A DNA stretch of 64,000 bases from Acinetobacter guillouiae CIP 63.46 (GCF_000368145.1 NZ_KB849282.1:255791-319790), one strand, 5' to 3'; shown: positions 1 through 9,672, numbered from the stretch's first letter. The notes: generated by a model from the sequence alone, not told the origin. A program made the numbers and translations.

Positions 1-650
1 TCTCCGAGCAACTCAAAACTACTGGCATCTGCACCCTCTAAAATAGAAAAACTGCCCCCATCCAGCATGCTAAAGTAGCGATAAACATGCCGTTTATCTT
101 TATACAAATTAGAAGGGTTTAACTGCGTGAAGCTCGCTAAATCTATAGTGTCATTCAAAGAAGGCCCATCTTCACCACCAAAACCCAAATGTCGATAAAA
201 ACGCTCACCCATGATCGACAGGCTTTTGCTAGGCAGAACATGTTCAGATAGAAACATGCTACAACGATTTGCATAAGGAAACTTTAAAGCCAATTCTCGT
301 TGAGGATTGATATATAAATTGTCCCGCACAAGGTTCCATTGCTGTTTTTCCTGCTCAGCATTTAAAGCCGCTTGCTTTTCCTCCTCGACACATTGGTCAT
401 ACACAATTTGTTCAGCACATAAAATAGGGGCTAAGCCTAAAAAATGCTTCCATCCATAAACCTTTTTATAAGTATCGACATCCAGAATGGAATCTCGGTC
501 AATTTGATAAACACCAAAATGATAACGATATAAAGCAACACTTTTACAATCCTGCTGAACGAGAATTGGCGTCTGGTAGACATAGCCAATCCCACCCAGC
601 AATAGCAGTATAAACATTGTAAAAAACAACCATATTTTTATATTTTTCAT
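1..650 (-). CDS. DKNYY-family protein, 3' end cut by window edge
   Basis: My own translation of the minus strand from the ATG at 650 gives an open frame that runs off the left edge. The N terminus is one hydrophobic segment (about residues 5-20), which looks like a signal anchor or uncleaved signal peptide. The visible C-terminal part contains DKRHVYRYF followed by ILEGADASSFELLG. This matches the repeat pattern of the DKNYY domain, a structural repeat of unknown function common in Acinetobacter. The gene ends 17 bases before the next upstream gene's stop codon (668), so the two minus-strand genes are probably co-transcribed. The function is not known, and the C terminus cannot be judged because it is missing. 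Confidence 0.75.
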   Translation of the reverse strand, partial: MKNIKIWLFFTMFILLLLGGIGYVYQTPILVQQDCKSVALYRYHFGVYQIDRDSILDVDTYKKVYGWKHFLGLAPILCAEQIVYDQCVEEEKQAALNAEQEKQQWNLVRDNLYINPQRELALKFPYANRCSMFLSEHVLPSKSLSIMGERFYRHLGFGGEDGPSLNDTIDLASFTQLNPSNLYKDKRHVYRYFSMLDGGSFSILEGADASSFELLG

Positions 651-667
651 TCATCTACTTCTAAAAT

Positions 668-1417
668 TTACAAGGCTTCTTCTAATACTTCCGCATTTTG
701 CTCTTTTTTCTGATTGATTTGGCTATTCAATTTCAGTACATCCTGAAATAACTGATTAAATTGTTTCACTTGAGCATCTTCTTTAAACAAAATTTGATTG
801 CCCTGCTTCTGCCACTCATATTTTTTTAACAAATCAAACATGGTTTCAGCTTTACCTAAAATTTGTAGCTCATTTAGGATTAGGGTATTTTCAGGGTCAA
901 GTTCAGCATTCTGTTCGAGCTTATCCTGTAAGGGTTTCTTGAGGTCTTTACGCAAATCTATTTTTTTTAATTCGTTTAAAGCCTCGGTTTTATTTTGTCT
1001 ATTTTTTTGCTGATATTGCTGCATTGCTTGTCGTACAGTCACCAGCATCTGTGTTGTTTCTACATAGTTCTGTTTACGGTCTGCATCCAAACGATTTACA
1101 TCTAAAAAATGATCCCATTTGGCCGCTGCGAGCTGATTTAAATAAGTGTTCCGTGTATCAACATTCTTGGCCCAATATTTCAATAAAAACTCAGACAAGG
1201 TTTTGTAATCACCTTTGAGCCGATTATCATGGATATCAATATTGACTGGTTTCGAGCGGTCTTGAGCTTGTTCAGAAAGTTGCCGCATTTTTTCAGTCAT
1301 CACCAAATCAAATGCTTGGCGATTGGCTTCTTCATTCTTTACTGAAGTATGGTCATAGTAGAAAAATCCAATAACAGCCAGAAAAATGATACCGAAAACA
1401 ATCAAAAGTCGACGCAT
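668..1417 (-). CDS. membrane-anchored coiled-coil protein of unknown function
   Basis: This is a 249-residue protein. It has an N-terminal hydrophobic segment (about residues 4-21) preceded by two arginines, then a hydrophilic, Lys/Gln/Glu-rich and mostly helical body with likely coiled coil over about residues 120-249. I do not recognise a family. The topology suggests a periplasmic protein tethered to the inner membrane. It lies directly upstream of the DKNYY-type gene on the same strand with a gap of only 17 bases, so the pair probably forms a two-gene unit. The ATG at 1417 is the natural start because it begins immediately before the anchor. Confidence 0.7.
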   Translation of the reverse strand: MRRLLIVFGIIFLAVIGFFYYDHTSVKNEEANRQAFDLVMTEKMRQLSEQAQDRSKPVNIDIHDNRLKGDYKTLSEFLLKYWAKNVDTRNTYLNQLAAAKWDHFLDVNRLDADRKQNYVETTQMLVTVRQAMQQYQQKNRQNKTEALNELKKIDLRKDLKKPLQDKLEQNAELDPENTLILNELQILGKAETMFDLLKKYEWQKQGNQILFKEDAQVKQFNQLFQDVLKLNSQINQKKEQNAEVLEEAL

Positions 1418-1608
1418 ACCAAGCTCCGAACATCCTTATAGATTACTTAGAATATCCTAAGCGACTCTTTTTTGTATATTAATTATGCAAAATAACAATA
1501 AATAACTTTTGCTGAATAAGCTTAAAATGGGCATCACTTAAAAGTTTCACTTTAAATTTATGCAAACAAACCCCATCATAATCCAGAATTAGATTGTAGA
1601 GATTTCCC

Positions 1609-2310
1609 ATGCGCGTAGATATTTGGTCAGATGTGGTTTGTCCTTTTTGCTATATCGGTAAAAAACGTTTAGAAGCTGCTGCTGAACAAGCAGGTATTGA
1701 ACTTGAAGTCCATTGGCACAGTTTTGAACTTGATCCTGAAGCACCTACGCGTCAAGAAGTTTCAAACTCTGAACGTCTTGCGCAAAAATATGGACGTAGC
1801 ATCCCTGAAGTCGAAGATATGCAACGCAATATTGCAGCAATGGCAAAAGAAGAAGGCATCCAATTTAACTGGGAAAATGCCAACTCAGGAAATACCTTTA
1901 ATGCCCATCGTATCATTCACCTTGCACAAAGTAAGGGTTTAGGTTCAGAAGCGGAAGAAGCTTTTTTCTATAGCTATATGACACAAGGCCTACCGATTGG
2001 TGAGCGTGAAACAATTGAAGATGTCGCATCTCGTATTGGCTTAAATCCGATCGAAGTTGATGATGTTCTAGACTCTGAAGAATATGCTGACTTTGTAAAA
2101 TTCGATGAACAAGTTGCTCATGAACAATTAAAAGTAACAGGTGTACCATTCTTTGTCTTTGATCAACGTGTGGCTTTAGCGGGTGCTCAACCACGTGAAG
2201 TCTTTGTACAAGTGTTAGAAAAAGCCCTTGAAACTGCAAATGATGCTGAGATCGAGCAACAGGATGGCCCTGTTTGTGCTGATGACTCTTGTGAAGTTCC
2301 AAACAAATAA
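1609..2310 (+). CDS. DsbA-family dithiol oxidoreductase, FrnE-like
   Basis: This 233-residue protein belongs to the DsbA/2-hydroxychromene-2-carboxylate isomerase branch of the thioredoxin fold. The active-site motif C11-P-F-C14 is near the N terminus, and the cis-proline loop is in the TGVPFF stretch. FrnE is a cytoplasmic dithiol-disulfide oxidoreductase, and no signal peptide is seen here, in agreement. The C-terminal tail carries a second cysteine pair, C223-x4-C228. A similar C-terminal CX4C motif is known in Deinococcus FrnE, where it contributes to redox activity. The gene stands alone, with about 700 bases of non-coding DNA after it. A periplasmic DsbA is unlikely because the export signal is missing. 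Confidence 0.88.
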   Translation: MRVDIWSDVVCPFCYIGKKRLEAAAEQAGIELEVHWHSFELDPEAPTRQEVSNSERLAQKYGRSIPEVEDMQRNIAAMAKEEGIQFNWENANSGNTFNAHRIIHLAQSKGLGSEAEEAFFYSYMTQGLPIGERETIEDVASRIGLNPIEVDDVLDSEEYADFVKFDEQVAHEQLKVTGVPFFVFDQRVALAGAQPREVFVQVLEKALETANDAEIEQQDGPVCADDSCEVPNK

Positions 2311-2610
2311 AATCAGCTACTGGAGAAATTCCTTGAAGGAGTTTCTTCAGTATTCAATAAGCATAGTAATATTTAAGAAAAAGGTTAAAAAACCAACATA
2401 AACTGATAATAAAAATATACTAATGATTTCTACGCTTTATTTTTAATGGGTCATTTTTTAAAATTTTACGTGCCATTTTTGCAATACAGCGTTGCAGAAA
2501 AGGAACTATTCATCGTGTTTTTCTTAGACTAAGATCTGTAAATATTTTTCGTTCCCACGAAATTCATGCGCTGTAGTTTCATTTTTAATTTTCTTATTTT
2601 TTAAGACACA

Positions 2611-2637
2611 ACACCTCCTCTTTTGGAGGTGTTTTTA
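2611..2637 (+). terminator. Rho-independent terminator
   Basis: Stem ACACCTCC / GGAGGTGT (8 bp) with a 6-base loop, followed by a T run on the plus strand. It is about 300 bases downstream of the frnE stop, so it ends either a long 3' UTR or a separate small transcript. Confidence 0.85.
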
Positions 2638-2678
2638 TTTATGCCACAATAAAATCGGCCTTGAGGATAAAATTAAAG

Positions 2679-2835
2679 TTATCCACAACAGCGTATAATT
2701 TTTCTTCATTCTCGATTTTCAAACGTTTATGGGATCTATTCACAATCGCTTATCTATTCTTCTTGGATAAGTGCATATTTTGTACCTAAAGCAATTTTTA
2801 GCTTAAAAGCTTTACTACAATTGGGCTGTGGATAA
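2679..2835. promoter_or_regulatory. pair of consensus DnaA boxes
   Basis: TTATCCACA lies at 2679-2687 and the complementary TGTGGATAA at 2827-2835. Both match the canonical nine-base DnaA box fully and are about 140 bases apart in opposite orientation. Two more occur after the next gene (4205-4230). No dnaA or dnaN gene is in the window, so this is not evidently oriC. The role is unknown. Confidence 0.5.
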
Positions 2836-3032
2836 TAAAAGCACTGATCTATTAAAAAACAGCTTAAACTGCGCTTTGGTTCGCGATATCGCTGATAGAA
2901 TGCGTTTCATTTTAAATAAATTTATGTTTTTTGTACTTAAAATAGCGATTCCATTGAAATTCAGTGTTTTTTTAAGGCATAGTTATACTGAAAATTAAAA
3001 ACTGAATGACTCAAAGTTTAAGAAGTGTGCAT

Positions 3033-4178
3033 ATGAATAAAATATCAATCTTCTCAAAACTACCTTATGTCTTAATATTAGGCGGTTTTTTTGGGAACGC
3101 TGCATTTGCAGAAGTAAATAGCAGTCTTGAAGCGAATGCTAAAACGGGGAAAGTCGATCAGCAACCTTCTTTAGCCACCACCAAAGAAAATGAGATCGGC
3201 TTGCTCAACTATATTCCAAAAATTGTTGACTCAACACCGACCATTTTTCCTGAACAATCTGATCAGGTTATTGTTCCCCCAACAGATGCGACAGAAGATC
3301 AAACCTGGGCCGACAAAAAGCAGAAAAAGATTAGCAATTGGGCAGACCGTACAGCCAATAAAATGGACAACTGGTTTGGAAAAACTGATCCGGCACATCC
3401 AGCATCAGCAACGTTGCGGATCATTGTTGATAATCAATGGAACAAACATGATGGTTATGATGTCAATCCACGTATTCGAGGGAAAGTAAAATTACCCACA
3501 CTTGAAAACCGTTTAAGTGTGGTCTTTGGTGATGATTCATTAGATGATGAAATTTCCAATAATATTGCGATCAATAACAATCATGCTGATGGCAATCCAG
3601 ATAAACGAGTGGATGGTAAACAAATTCGTGATGATAACAGCTCGATTGCTTTACGTTGGTCACAGCTTTCTAAACGCTTACCTTTTGACATAGATGCAGA
3701 CCTTGGTATTCGTTCAGGCGATGATATTTATGCACGTTTAAAGGCCCAAAAGGATTGGAAACTGGGGAATGATTTTACTTTTCATGCAGAACAAATTTAC
3801 CGCTATGGGATCGACAGTGAAAACTATTTAAGAACCAACTTAGAGCTAACCCATGCTCGCCCCAATCAGCCCTTTATTTCTAACCAATTCTATGTGACGT
3901 ATGCAGATGAACAAGACGATGATTTAACTTGGGATAACCGTACTTATCGTCAACATCAGTTCTTTAAAAACAATCGCTTTAACTACGGTATCTACACTGG
4001 CGGTTATTATAATGATAATGATCTTAAATTAAACAGTTGGGGGCCTTTTGTGTCTTGGCGGCAACCTGTTTGGCGTGAATGGTTTTACGTACAAGGTGAT
4101 TTAAATTATTTTAATGATCGTCGTGAAGATCGTAGCCATTTCCCAAGTGCTTTGGTCCGTTTAGAAGCGTTATTTTAA
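3033..4178 (+). CDS. putative outer-membrane beta-barrel protein
   Basis: This 381-residue protein starts with a signal peptide that appears to be cleaved after NAAFA (about residue 26), then a low-complexity linker. The C-terminal half is rich in aromatic residues and in alternating polar/hydrophobic strands, and ends in Phe (RLEALF), the usual C-terminal signature of outer-membrane beta-barrels. I chose the ATG at 3033 rather than the upstream ATG at 3006 because the signal peptide begins there. I do not recognise a named family. It stands alone between intergenic regions carrying DnaA boxes. An outer-membrane location is inferred from the signal peptide and the terminal residue only. Confidence 0.75.
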   Translation: MNKISIFSKLPYVLILGGFFGNAAFAEVNSSLEANAKTGKVDQQPSLATTKENEIGLLNYIPKIVDSTPTIFPEQSDQVIVPPTDATEDQTWADKKQKKISNWADRTANKMDNWFGKTDPAHPASATLRIIVDNQWNKHDGYDVNPRIRGKVKLPTLENRLSVVFGDDSLDDEISNNIAINNNHADGNPDKRVDGKQIRDDNSSIALRWSQLSKRLPFDIDADLGIRSGDDIYARLKAQKDWKLGNDFTFHAEQIYRYGIDSENYLRTNLELTHARPNQPFISNQFYVTYADEQDDDLTWDNRTYRQHQFFKNNRFNYGIYTGGYYNDNDLKLNSWGPFVSWRQPVWREWFYVQGDLNYFNDRREDRSHFPSALVRLEALF

Positions 4179-4204
4179 GCATAAGCTGAATCTTTAAGCT
4201 GAAC

Positions 4205-4230
4205 TGTGGATAAGTTTCGACTTATCCACT
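4205..4230. repeat. inverted repeat made of two DnaA-box-like sequences
   Basis: GTGGATAAG at 4206-4214 and CTTATCCAC at 4221-4229 form a perfect 9-bp inverted repeat around a 6-base loop. The left arm lies in an exact DnaA box (TGTGGATAA, 4205-4213). The right arm is one base off the consensus (TTATCCACT). No T run follows, so it does not look like an ordinary terminator. Confidence 0.65.
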
Positions 4231-4259
4231 GATGTTGATAAAACGCCTGCCACATCCTT

Positions 4260-4670
4260 TTAATTCAATGAGGCAATTGAAAACAATTCAAAAGTAAAAC
4301 TATAAGCGGGACCAAAGTCGCTAGAATTTGGCATATACATTGTTTCGTAAGTCATTCGCCCAATCGCCCTAACTTCTTTATCGACTAAAGCATCGTCTAT
4401 TTTAAGACTTGGATGTACTGCTATAGGTAACGCCATTCCCCCTTTCCCATCATTAGCTGCAAGTTCATAGTTCTGACCATTTTTTTTCAATATACCAATC
4501 ACAGCAGCCTGTGTGTTTTGTCGTAAGAACATGGCGTTATGTACTGAAAGATCTGTGGTATTTGCATTGCGCTTTTCAACAGCTGGAAGTTCATATGCCA
4601 TCACTACTGTTGTAGCTAAACTGAGTAATACAGAACAGCCTATACATTGAATTCTTTTAAATTTATTCAT
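4260..4670 (-). CDS. small exported protein of unknown function
   Basis: This 136-residue protein has a basic N terminus (MNKFKR) and a hydrophobic stretch ending near VVMAYEL, so it is probably secreted to the periplasm. The mature part is about 110 residues. I do not recognise a family. The only notable pattern is a glycine- and alanine-containing centre followed by a Tyr/Phe-rich C terminus (about residues 108-132). It lies upstream of nothing obvious and is separated from htpG by a terminator, so it seems to be a single-gene unit. Confidence is moderate that it is real, because signal peptide and start agree. Confidence 0.65.
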   Translation of the reverse strand: MNKFKRIQCIGCSVLLSLATTVVMAYELPAVEKRNANTTDLSVHNAMFLRQNTQAAVIGILKKNGQNYELAANDGKGGMALPIAVHPSLKIDDALVDKEVRAIGRMTYETMYMPNSSDFGPAYSFTFELFSIASLN

Positions 4671-4681
4671 TTAATCTTATT

Positions 4682-4710
4682 AATAAAAAAGCCTATCTCT
4701 AAGATAGGCT
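4682..4710 (-). terminator. htpG terminator
   Basis: The 9-bp stem AGCCTATCT / AGATAGGCT has a 3-base loop and is followed on the minus strand by six T residues. It lies 20 bases beyond the htpG stop codon. Confidence 0.85.
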
Positions 4711-4730
4711 CTGTTAAAACAAATGACGAC

Positions 4731-6662
4731 TTATTTAAGCAATAAATTGTTAATACGTTTTACATATTCCGCAGGATCATCAGGTAAACCACCCTCAGCA
4801 ATTACTGCCTGATCAAAGATCACATTGGCTAAATCATCAAACTGTGCCGAGCCTTCCAATTTTTTCACTAAAGGATGTTCTGGGTTAATTTCCAGAATTG
4901 GCTTAGATTCAGGTACAGCCTGACCCGCTTGTTTTAACATACGAATCAATTGTGGAGAAAGCTCACCATCGCTGGTCACTAGACATGCTGGTGAGTCCAC
5001 CAAACGCGTTGTCACACGCACTTCTTTGGTCTTAGCTTTTAATGAATCAGAGAGTTTTTCAACCACAGGTTTAAACTGTTCTGCGGCAGCTTCAAGTGCT
5101 TTTTTCTCTTCAGCATCTTGTAAATCACCAAGATCGACTGCACCCTTTGCGACATTTTGCATAGGTGTACCATCAAAGTCATGCACAAACTCCATCGCCC
5201 ATTCATCAACACGGTCTGCCATAAGCAAAACTTCAATGTCTTTTTTACGGAACAATTCAAGTTGTGGTGAGTTTTTTGCAGCCGCTAAGCTATCGGCAGT
5301 CACATAATAGATGGCTTTTTGCCCTTCTTTCATGCGTGCTTTATACGCTTCCAATGATGTTGAAACTTCATCATTGCTCGAAGTAGAGAAGCGTAAAAGT
5401 TTTAGAATACGTTCACGATTACCAAAGTCTTCACCTAAACCTTCCTTGATTACTGAACCAAATTCAGCATAGAAGGTTTTAAATTTGTCTTGGTCAGCTT
5501 GATCTTCTGATTTTGCTAAAGCATCCAGTGTAGTCAATACACGACGTGCATTTCCTTCACGGATGGTTTTCACATCACGGCTTTCTTGTAGAATCTCACG
5601 ACTTACGTTAAGCGGCAGATCAGCACTATCCACCACACCTTGTACAAAACGTAAATAATTTGGAATCAGATTGTCTGCATCATCCATAATAAATACACGT
5701 TTTACATAAAGTTTGATGCCTGCTTTAGCTTCACGTGTGAAAATATTACTTGGTGCTTTACTTGGAATATAAAGCAATTGGGTATATTCAGTGCTGCCTT
5801 CAACTCGGTTATGTGCCCAAGCCAATGGTGCATCAAAGTCATGAGTTAAATTCTTATAGAATTCTACATACTGCTCTTCTGTAATTTCGCCTTTGCTACG
5901 TGTCCACAAAGCACTTGCTGAGTTAATCGCTTCCCATTCATCTGTTTTAACATAATGACCTGGTTTTTTCTCTTCGCCTTCAGCAGCTTCTTCTTCCTGC
6001 CAAACTTCCTTCTGCATTTCGATAGGTAAGCTGATATGGTCAGAGTATTTATTGATAATTTGTTTAACTTTATAAGATTCTAAATAATCCAGCGCATCAT
6101 CACGTAAATGCAAAATAATCGATGTTCCACGTGAAGTCTTCTCAATTTGTTCAACTTCAAAATCACCTGTACCGCCACTGATCCAACGTACACCTTCTGA
6201 TGTATCTAAACCTGCACGACGAGATTCAACGGTAATCTTATCAGCAACGATAAAACCAGAATAAAAACCTACACCAAACTGACCAATCAGTTGCGCATCT
6301 GCTTTTTGGTCACCAGATAGCTTTGACATAAAGTCTTTGGTGCCTGATTTAGCAATCGTCCCTAAGTTATCAATGGCTTCCTGTTGGCTTAAACCAATAC
6401 CATTATCTGAGATGGTGATTGTTTTAGCATCTTTATCTAGGCTTACACGAACATGTAAGTCTGGATCATTCTCATAATATTCAGGATGGTTAATTCCTTC
6501 AAAACGCAACTTATCACATGCATCTGAAGCATTTGAAATCAGCTCGCGTAGGAAAATTTCAGGGTTAGAATAAAGTGAATGCGTCACTAAATGTAAAAGC
6601 TGAGCCACTTCTGCTTGAAAGCTATGCTTTTTTGAACTGTGTTGTACGTTCTGTTCACTCAT
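4731..6662 (-). CDS. htpG: chaperone HtpG (bacterial Hsp90)
   Basis: HtpG is the cytosolic ATP-dependent Hsp90 chaperone. The 643 residues show the GHKL ATPase motifs in order: [17 protein letters not shown] with [17 protein letters not shown], and GTSIILHL. The middle and C-terminal dimerisation domains follow, and there is no MEEVD tail, as expected in bacteria. I place the start at MSEQ (6662) because GGAG lies about 8 bases before it. The frame stays open seven codons further upstream, but without a ribosome site. The length is normal for the family. A terminator follows directly, so the gene is probably monocistronic. Heat-shock control is expected from the family but was not read from the sequence. 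Confidence 0.97.
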   Translation of the reverse strand: MSEQNVQHSSKKHSFQAEVAQLLHLVTHSLYSNPEIFLRELISNASDACDKLRFEGINHPEYYENDPDLHVRVSLDKDAKTITISDNGIGLSQQEAIDNLGTIAKSGTKDFMSKLSGDQKADAQLIGQFGVGFYSGFIVADKITVESRRAGLDTSEGVRWISGGTGDFEVEQIEKTSRGTSIILHLRDDALDYLESYKVKQIINKYSDHISLPIEMQKEVWQEEEAAEGEEKKPGHYVKTDEWEAINSASALWTRSKGEITEEQYVEFYKNLTHDFDAPLAWAHNRVEGSTEYTQLLYIPSKAPSNIFTREAKAGIKLYVKRVFIMDDADNLIPNYLRFVQGVVDSADLPLNVSREILQESRDVKTIREGNARRVLTTLDALAKSEDQADQDKFKTFYAEFGSVIKEGLGEDFGNRERILKLLRFSTSSNDEVSTSLEAYKARMKEGQKAIYYVTADSLAAAKNSPQLELFRKKDIEVLLMADRVDEWAMEFVHDFDGTPMQNVAKGAVDLGDLQDAEEKKALEAAAEQFKPVVEKLSDSLKAKTKEVRVTTRLVDSPACLVTSDGELSPQLIRMLKQAGQAVPESKPILEINPEHPLVKKLEGSAQFDDLANVIFDQAVIAEGGLPDDPAEYVKRINNLLLK

Positions 6663-6754
6663 AAAATCACTCCGTAAATTCATAACGCTTTTTTATTGAA
6701 TGCATTAGAAATGGAGTGGTTTAAGCATATTTCAATAGGCAAATTTATTTTTTT

Positions 6755-7096
6755 TTAAAATGGGCCTTGTTGGTAAACTCGATTCATATAAATCTCTAGT
6801 TTTTGCTGGCGCATCTGATACGCATCGGTTAAACAACGTAGATTGTCCTGACATTGATTGCGCAGTTGTAACCATTTCACTTGCTGATCCTGTATCACGC
6901 CCCGTGTTCCCATCGGAACGAGTTTACGGATAATGGTATAGGTGGTCGCCATTTTGACATCTGCATCGTTTAAACTGCGATGCTCACAAATGGCATGTTC
7001 GCTTTTGGTCTGGGCACGCTCACAATTAAAACTTGCAGCATTGGCTATAGTGCTACTGCTTAACCCTACAAATATTATAAAAATTAAATTTTTCAT
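6755..7096 (-). CDS. LprI/DUF1311-like periplasmic protein
   Basis: The 113 residues begin with a signal peptide (cleavage near ANAASF). The mature domain has the pattern FNCERAQTKSEHAICEHRSL, then KWLQLRNQCQDNLRCLTDAY. These four cysteines in a C-x8-C...C-x5-C arrangement, together with the helical body, are typical of the LprI N-terminal domain (DUF1311), a family that includes a lysozyme inhibitor in mycobacteria. Lysozyme inhibition here is only a family-level guess. The gene lies between htpG and ompW with its own spacing on both sides. Confidence 0.8.
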   Translation of the reverse strand: MKNLIFIIFVGLSSSTIANAASFNCERAQTKSEHAICEHRSLNDADVKMATTYTIIRKLVPMGTRGVIQDQQVKWLQLRNQCQDNLRCLTDAYQMRQQKLEIYMNRVYQQGPF

Positions 7097-7219
7097 ATCA
7101 TGTCAAAGTCTTATTGATGTTCTGATAGATTAAATGGATTTAATCGGCGCTTATATAGCTAAAAATAACTATTTTTTATTGCTTCTTGTTTCAATATATA
7201 AGGCTCTGTAAAAATAAGA

Positions 7220-7243
7220 AAACTCGGTAAATTTACCGAGTTT
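7220..7243. terminator. bidirectional terminator after ompW-type gene
   Basis: This perfect palindrome has arms AAACTCGGTAAA / TTTACCGAGTTT, with A runs on one side and T runs on the other. It lies 20 bases beyond the stop of the minus-strand OmpW gene. Confidence 0.8.
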
Positions 7244-7263
7244 TTTATGATTCTAAAGCAAAC

Positions 7264-7875
7264 TTAGAATCTATAGCTATAACCCAAAGTATAGATAACT
7301 GGATCAATATCTAAATCAAATTTTGCAGCAGTGGTATTACCCGCTTTAACAGTCACTTCTGGGCTTAATTGAGCATAACGGGCATCAAAGAAAACACCCC
7401 AATTTTTTGCATCAGCAGGTTGGAAGTTAAAACCGATTTGACCAGCAAAACCAAAATCTTCTTTAACTTTAACCTTAGTGCCCGCCAATGCCCCAGATGA
7501 TTCCTCATCCCATGCAAGGAATGCTGTACCACCAACACCAATATACGGTGTAAAACGTGTAGAGTTTTTAAAGTTATATTTAAACGTTACAGTTGGTGGT
7601 AAGTGTTTAAGGTTAACTGCTTTTTCACCATCTAATTTCACATCGTGGCTAATTGGTGTAGCTAATAAAACTTCCGCAGAGAAAGGTGTTTCACCAAAGA
7701 TGTATTCTACAGAAGGCGTAAAAGCATATTCATGGTCTGCCTTCACAGTCCCAACACCAGCAACTTTGGTGTCTTGTGTTGGTGCAATCACCGAACCACC
7801 AACTTTGACTTGCCAATCTGCAAATGAAGCAGAAGAAATTGCCATTAATGCAATAAGAGCAGTTTGCTTTAACAT
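7264..7875 (-). CDS. OmpW-family outer membrane protein
   Basis: The 203 residues are a small eight-stranded beta-barrel of the OmpW family. A signal peptide ends at SASFA, the mature N terminus begins DWQVKVGGSVIAP, an internal YIGVGGTAFLAW strand is present, and the C terminus is TLGYSYRF with a terminal Phe. OmpW proteins sit in the outer membrane and are linked to small hydrophobic compounds and some antimicrobials. The start is set at the methionine beginning the signal peptide (7875) rather than the longer frame reaching 7908. A bidirectional terminator follows. Upstream is a long AT-rich control region. Confidence 0.88.
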   Translation of the reverse strand: MLKQTALIALMAISSASFADWQVKVGGSVIAPTQDTKVAGVGTVKADHEYAFTPSVEYIFGETPFSAEVLLATPISHDVKLDGEKAVNLKHLPPTVTFKYNFKNSTRFTPYIGVGGTAFLAWDEESSGALAGTKVKVKEDFGFAGQIGFNFQPADAKNWGVFFDARYAQLSPEVTVKAGNTTAAKFDLDIDPVIYTLGYSYRF

Positions 7876-8194
7876 TATAAATACCCCAGCGTTGTTATTA
7901 ATAAGCATTAAACATAGGTATTAATAATATTGCAACATTTATTTAAATCAAAAATTATCATATATTTTCAAATAATTGTTATATAAGTAAATTTATTTTA
8001 ACCATATCAATATGGTTGGTTTTTAAACCCAACTTAATTAATCAAGTTTATTTAATTAAAACCAAGTATTTTAATCAAGATAATATTATCGATTGGTTAG
8101 TTATTTTAAATAAATAAAATCATAACTATTATTTTATTTTTTAATATTTATAGGAAATTTCTCGCAAACACAAGTTATTTCAGACTAAATAACC
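7876..8194. other. AT-rich upstream region of the OmpW gene
   Basis: About 320 bases with no credible ORF. The sequence is very A+T-rich, with repeated TTAATTAA-type words around 8030-8060. It probably holds the promoter of the OmpW gene. I could not assign a clear -35/-10 pair. Confidence 0.4.
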
Positions 8195-8234
8195 ATAAAA
8201 AAGGAGATTCATCAATCATTTAATGAATCTCCTT
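8195..8234 (-). terminator. terminator of the antiporter gene
   Basis: The 12-bp stem AAGGAGATTCAT / ATGAATCTCCTT is followed by a T run on the minus strand, 20 bases beyond the stop of the gene at 8254. Confidence 0.85.
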
Positions 8235-8253
8235 ATGTTTGATCAATGCCGGC

Positions 8254-9672
8254 TTATAAAACCATCGCTGCAATCCAACCAAACACCAATAATGGAATAT
8301 TAAAATGGATAAATGTTGGAACAACTGTATCCCAAATATGATCATGTTGCCCATCTACACCCAAACCAGCAGTAGGTCCTAAGGTCGAATCTGAAGCTGG
8401 TGAACCCGCATCTCCTAGTGCTGCCGCAGTACCAATTAAGGCAACAGTTGCAAGCGGAGAGAAGCCGAATTGTACACATAAAGGAACATAAATGACTGCA
8501 AGTACAGGCACACTTGAAAATGATGAACCAATTCCAATCGTCACAAATAATCCAATAAATAACATCAAGAAAGCAGCCAGCGCTTTATTGTCACCAATCA
8601 AATGAACAACACCGTTAACCAACTGATTTATGTCCCCAGTATGGGTCATCACAGATGCAAAACCCGCGGCAGAGATCATAATAAAACCGACCAATGCCAT
8701 CATACGCATCCCTTGTACAAAAACATCATCCGCTTCTTGCCATTTAAAAATCCCTGCGGCAGAAAGAACAGAGAATCCAACCAATCCACCAAGAATCATC
8801 GAGCCTGAATACAATTGAGAGATCAGGGTTAAAATGATTGCCAGCAATGCCATAACAATAGTTTTCTTGGCAATCACAGGAGCTTCTTGTTTGGCTTCTT
8901 GCTCTAAGGCAATGCCATCAGCTTTTAATACCTCAACATTTACCGCACGAAGTGGTTTATCTAAATCAATCGTGGTAATTGGTGCAACATTACGATCAAC
9001 ATAAATACGCGGTTTGCGATAACTGACAAAAACAGCAAATAAAGTACCAATCACCATACCCAATACAGGAATAGCCATCCCCATAGGCATCATGCTTCTT
9101 TCAACATGTAGATGATAAGCAGCGCCTATTTTGTTGATATTCCCCATCAGAATTTGTTCAAGAAAAATTGCACCAAAGCCTACAGGCAAGAAGATATATG
9201 TGCCGACCAAACCTAAGGTCAGTACACATGCTGCGGCACGACGGTCGAGTTTCAAGTGATTCATCACTTTTAATAACGGTGGAACAAGCACAGGAATAAA
9301 CGCAATATGCACAGGGATTAAGTTTTGTGAACAAATCGCGGCAATCAGTAAAATACCCAATAATAAGAATTTTACTTTGGTTGCTTGTTTCTGCGTGGCT
9401 TCCATACCGAGTAAGCCAATCAGTTTATATGCCAATAAATCGGGCAAGCCTGACTTTGAAAGTGCCAAAGCGAAAGCGCCTAATACCGCATATGCCAAGG
9501 CAACTTCTGCACCATCACCTAAGCCCGCATTAAATGCTGTAACTGTATCTGACAGACTTAAACCTGCAACCAACCCACCTATAATTGCTGAAATAACCAA
9601 TGTTAAAACAACAGAAACTCGTGCCAGTGACAAGATAAACATCACGGCAATCGCAATAACGACAGCATTCAT
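8254..9672 (-). CDS. NhaC-type Na+/H+ antiporter family membrane protein
   Basis: This is a 472-residue polytopic inner-membrane protein with about 11-12 hydrophobic segments. It resembles the Na+/H+ antiporter family (PF03553, NhaC/YuiF-like), with an N-terminal [19 protein letters not shown] segment. The signature-like stretch [18 protein letters not shown] lies near the C terminus. Members exchange sodium for protons, and some transport amino acids, so the substrate is uncertain. A central hydrophilic loop (about residues 222-266) divides the two halves. It appears to be a single-gene unit, with its own terminator downstream and the hydrolase gene about 145 bases upstream on the same strand. 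Confidence 0.82.
   Translation of the reverse strand: MNAVVIAIAVMFILSLARVSVVLTLVISAIIGGLVAGLSLSDTVTAFNAGLGDGAEVALAYAVLGAFALALSKSGLPDLLAYKLIGLLGMEATQKQATKVKFLLLGILLIAAICSQNLIPVHIAFIPVLVPPLLKVMNHLKLDRRAAACVLTLGLVGTYIFLPVGFGAIFLEQILMGNINKIGAAYHLHVERSMMPMGMAIPVLGMVIGTLFAVFVSYRKPRIYVDRNVAPITTIDLDKPLRAVNVEVLKADGIALEQEAKQEAPVIAKKTIVMALLAIILTLISQLYSGSMILGGLVGFSVLSAAGIFKWQEADDVFVQGMRMMALVGFIMISAAGFASVMTHTGDINQLVNGVVHLIGDNKALAAFLMLFIGLFVTIGIGSSFSSVPVLAVIYVPLCVQFGFSPLATVALIGTAAALGDAGSPASDSTLGPTAGLGVDGQHDHIWDTVVPTFIHFNIPLLVFGWIAAMVL

Larger units (their letters stand above)
2311..3032. other. long intergenic region with DnaA boxes and an orphan terminator
   Basis: This gene-free stretch of about 720 bases holds three notable things. 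A strong Rho-independent terminator lies about 300 bases past frnE. A motif GCTGTAGTTT occurs at 2570-2579, and its reverse complement recurs in the terminator-linked units near 59 kb. Two sites match the DnaA box consensus exactly: TTATCCACA at 2679-2687 and its complement TGTGGATAA at 2827-2835. No convincing ORF was seen. A short transcript ending at the terminator is possible but not demonstrated. Confidence 0.6.

Noticed and set aside
798-1218. Plus-strand ORFs opposite the coiled-coil gene
   Set aside because: They are antisense to a minus-strand gene with a better start and signal segment, and their protein sequences have no known features.
2679-4230. Replication origin
   Set aside because: DnaA boxes are present, but no dnaA, dnaN, gyrB, parAB or clear AT-rich unwinding element near them was found.
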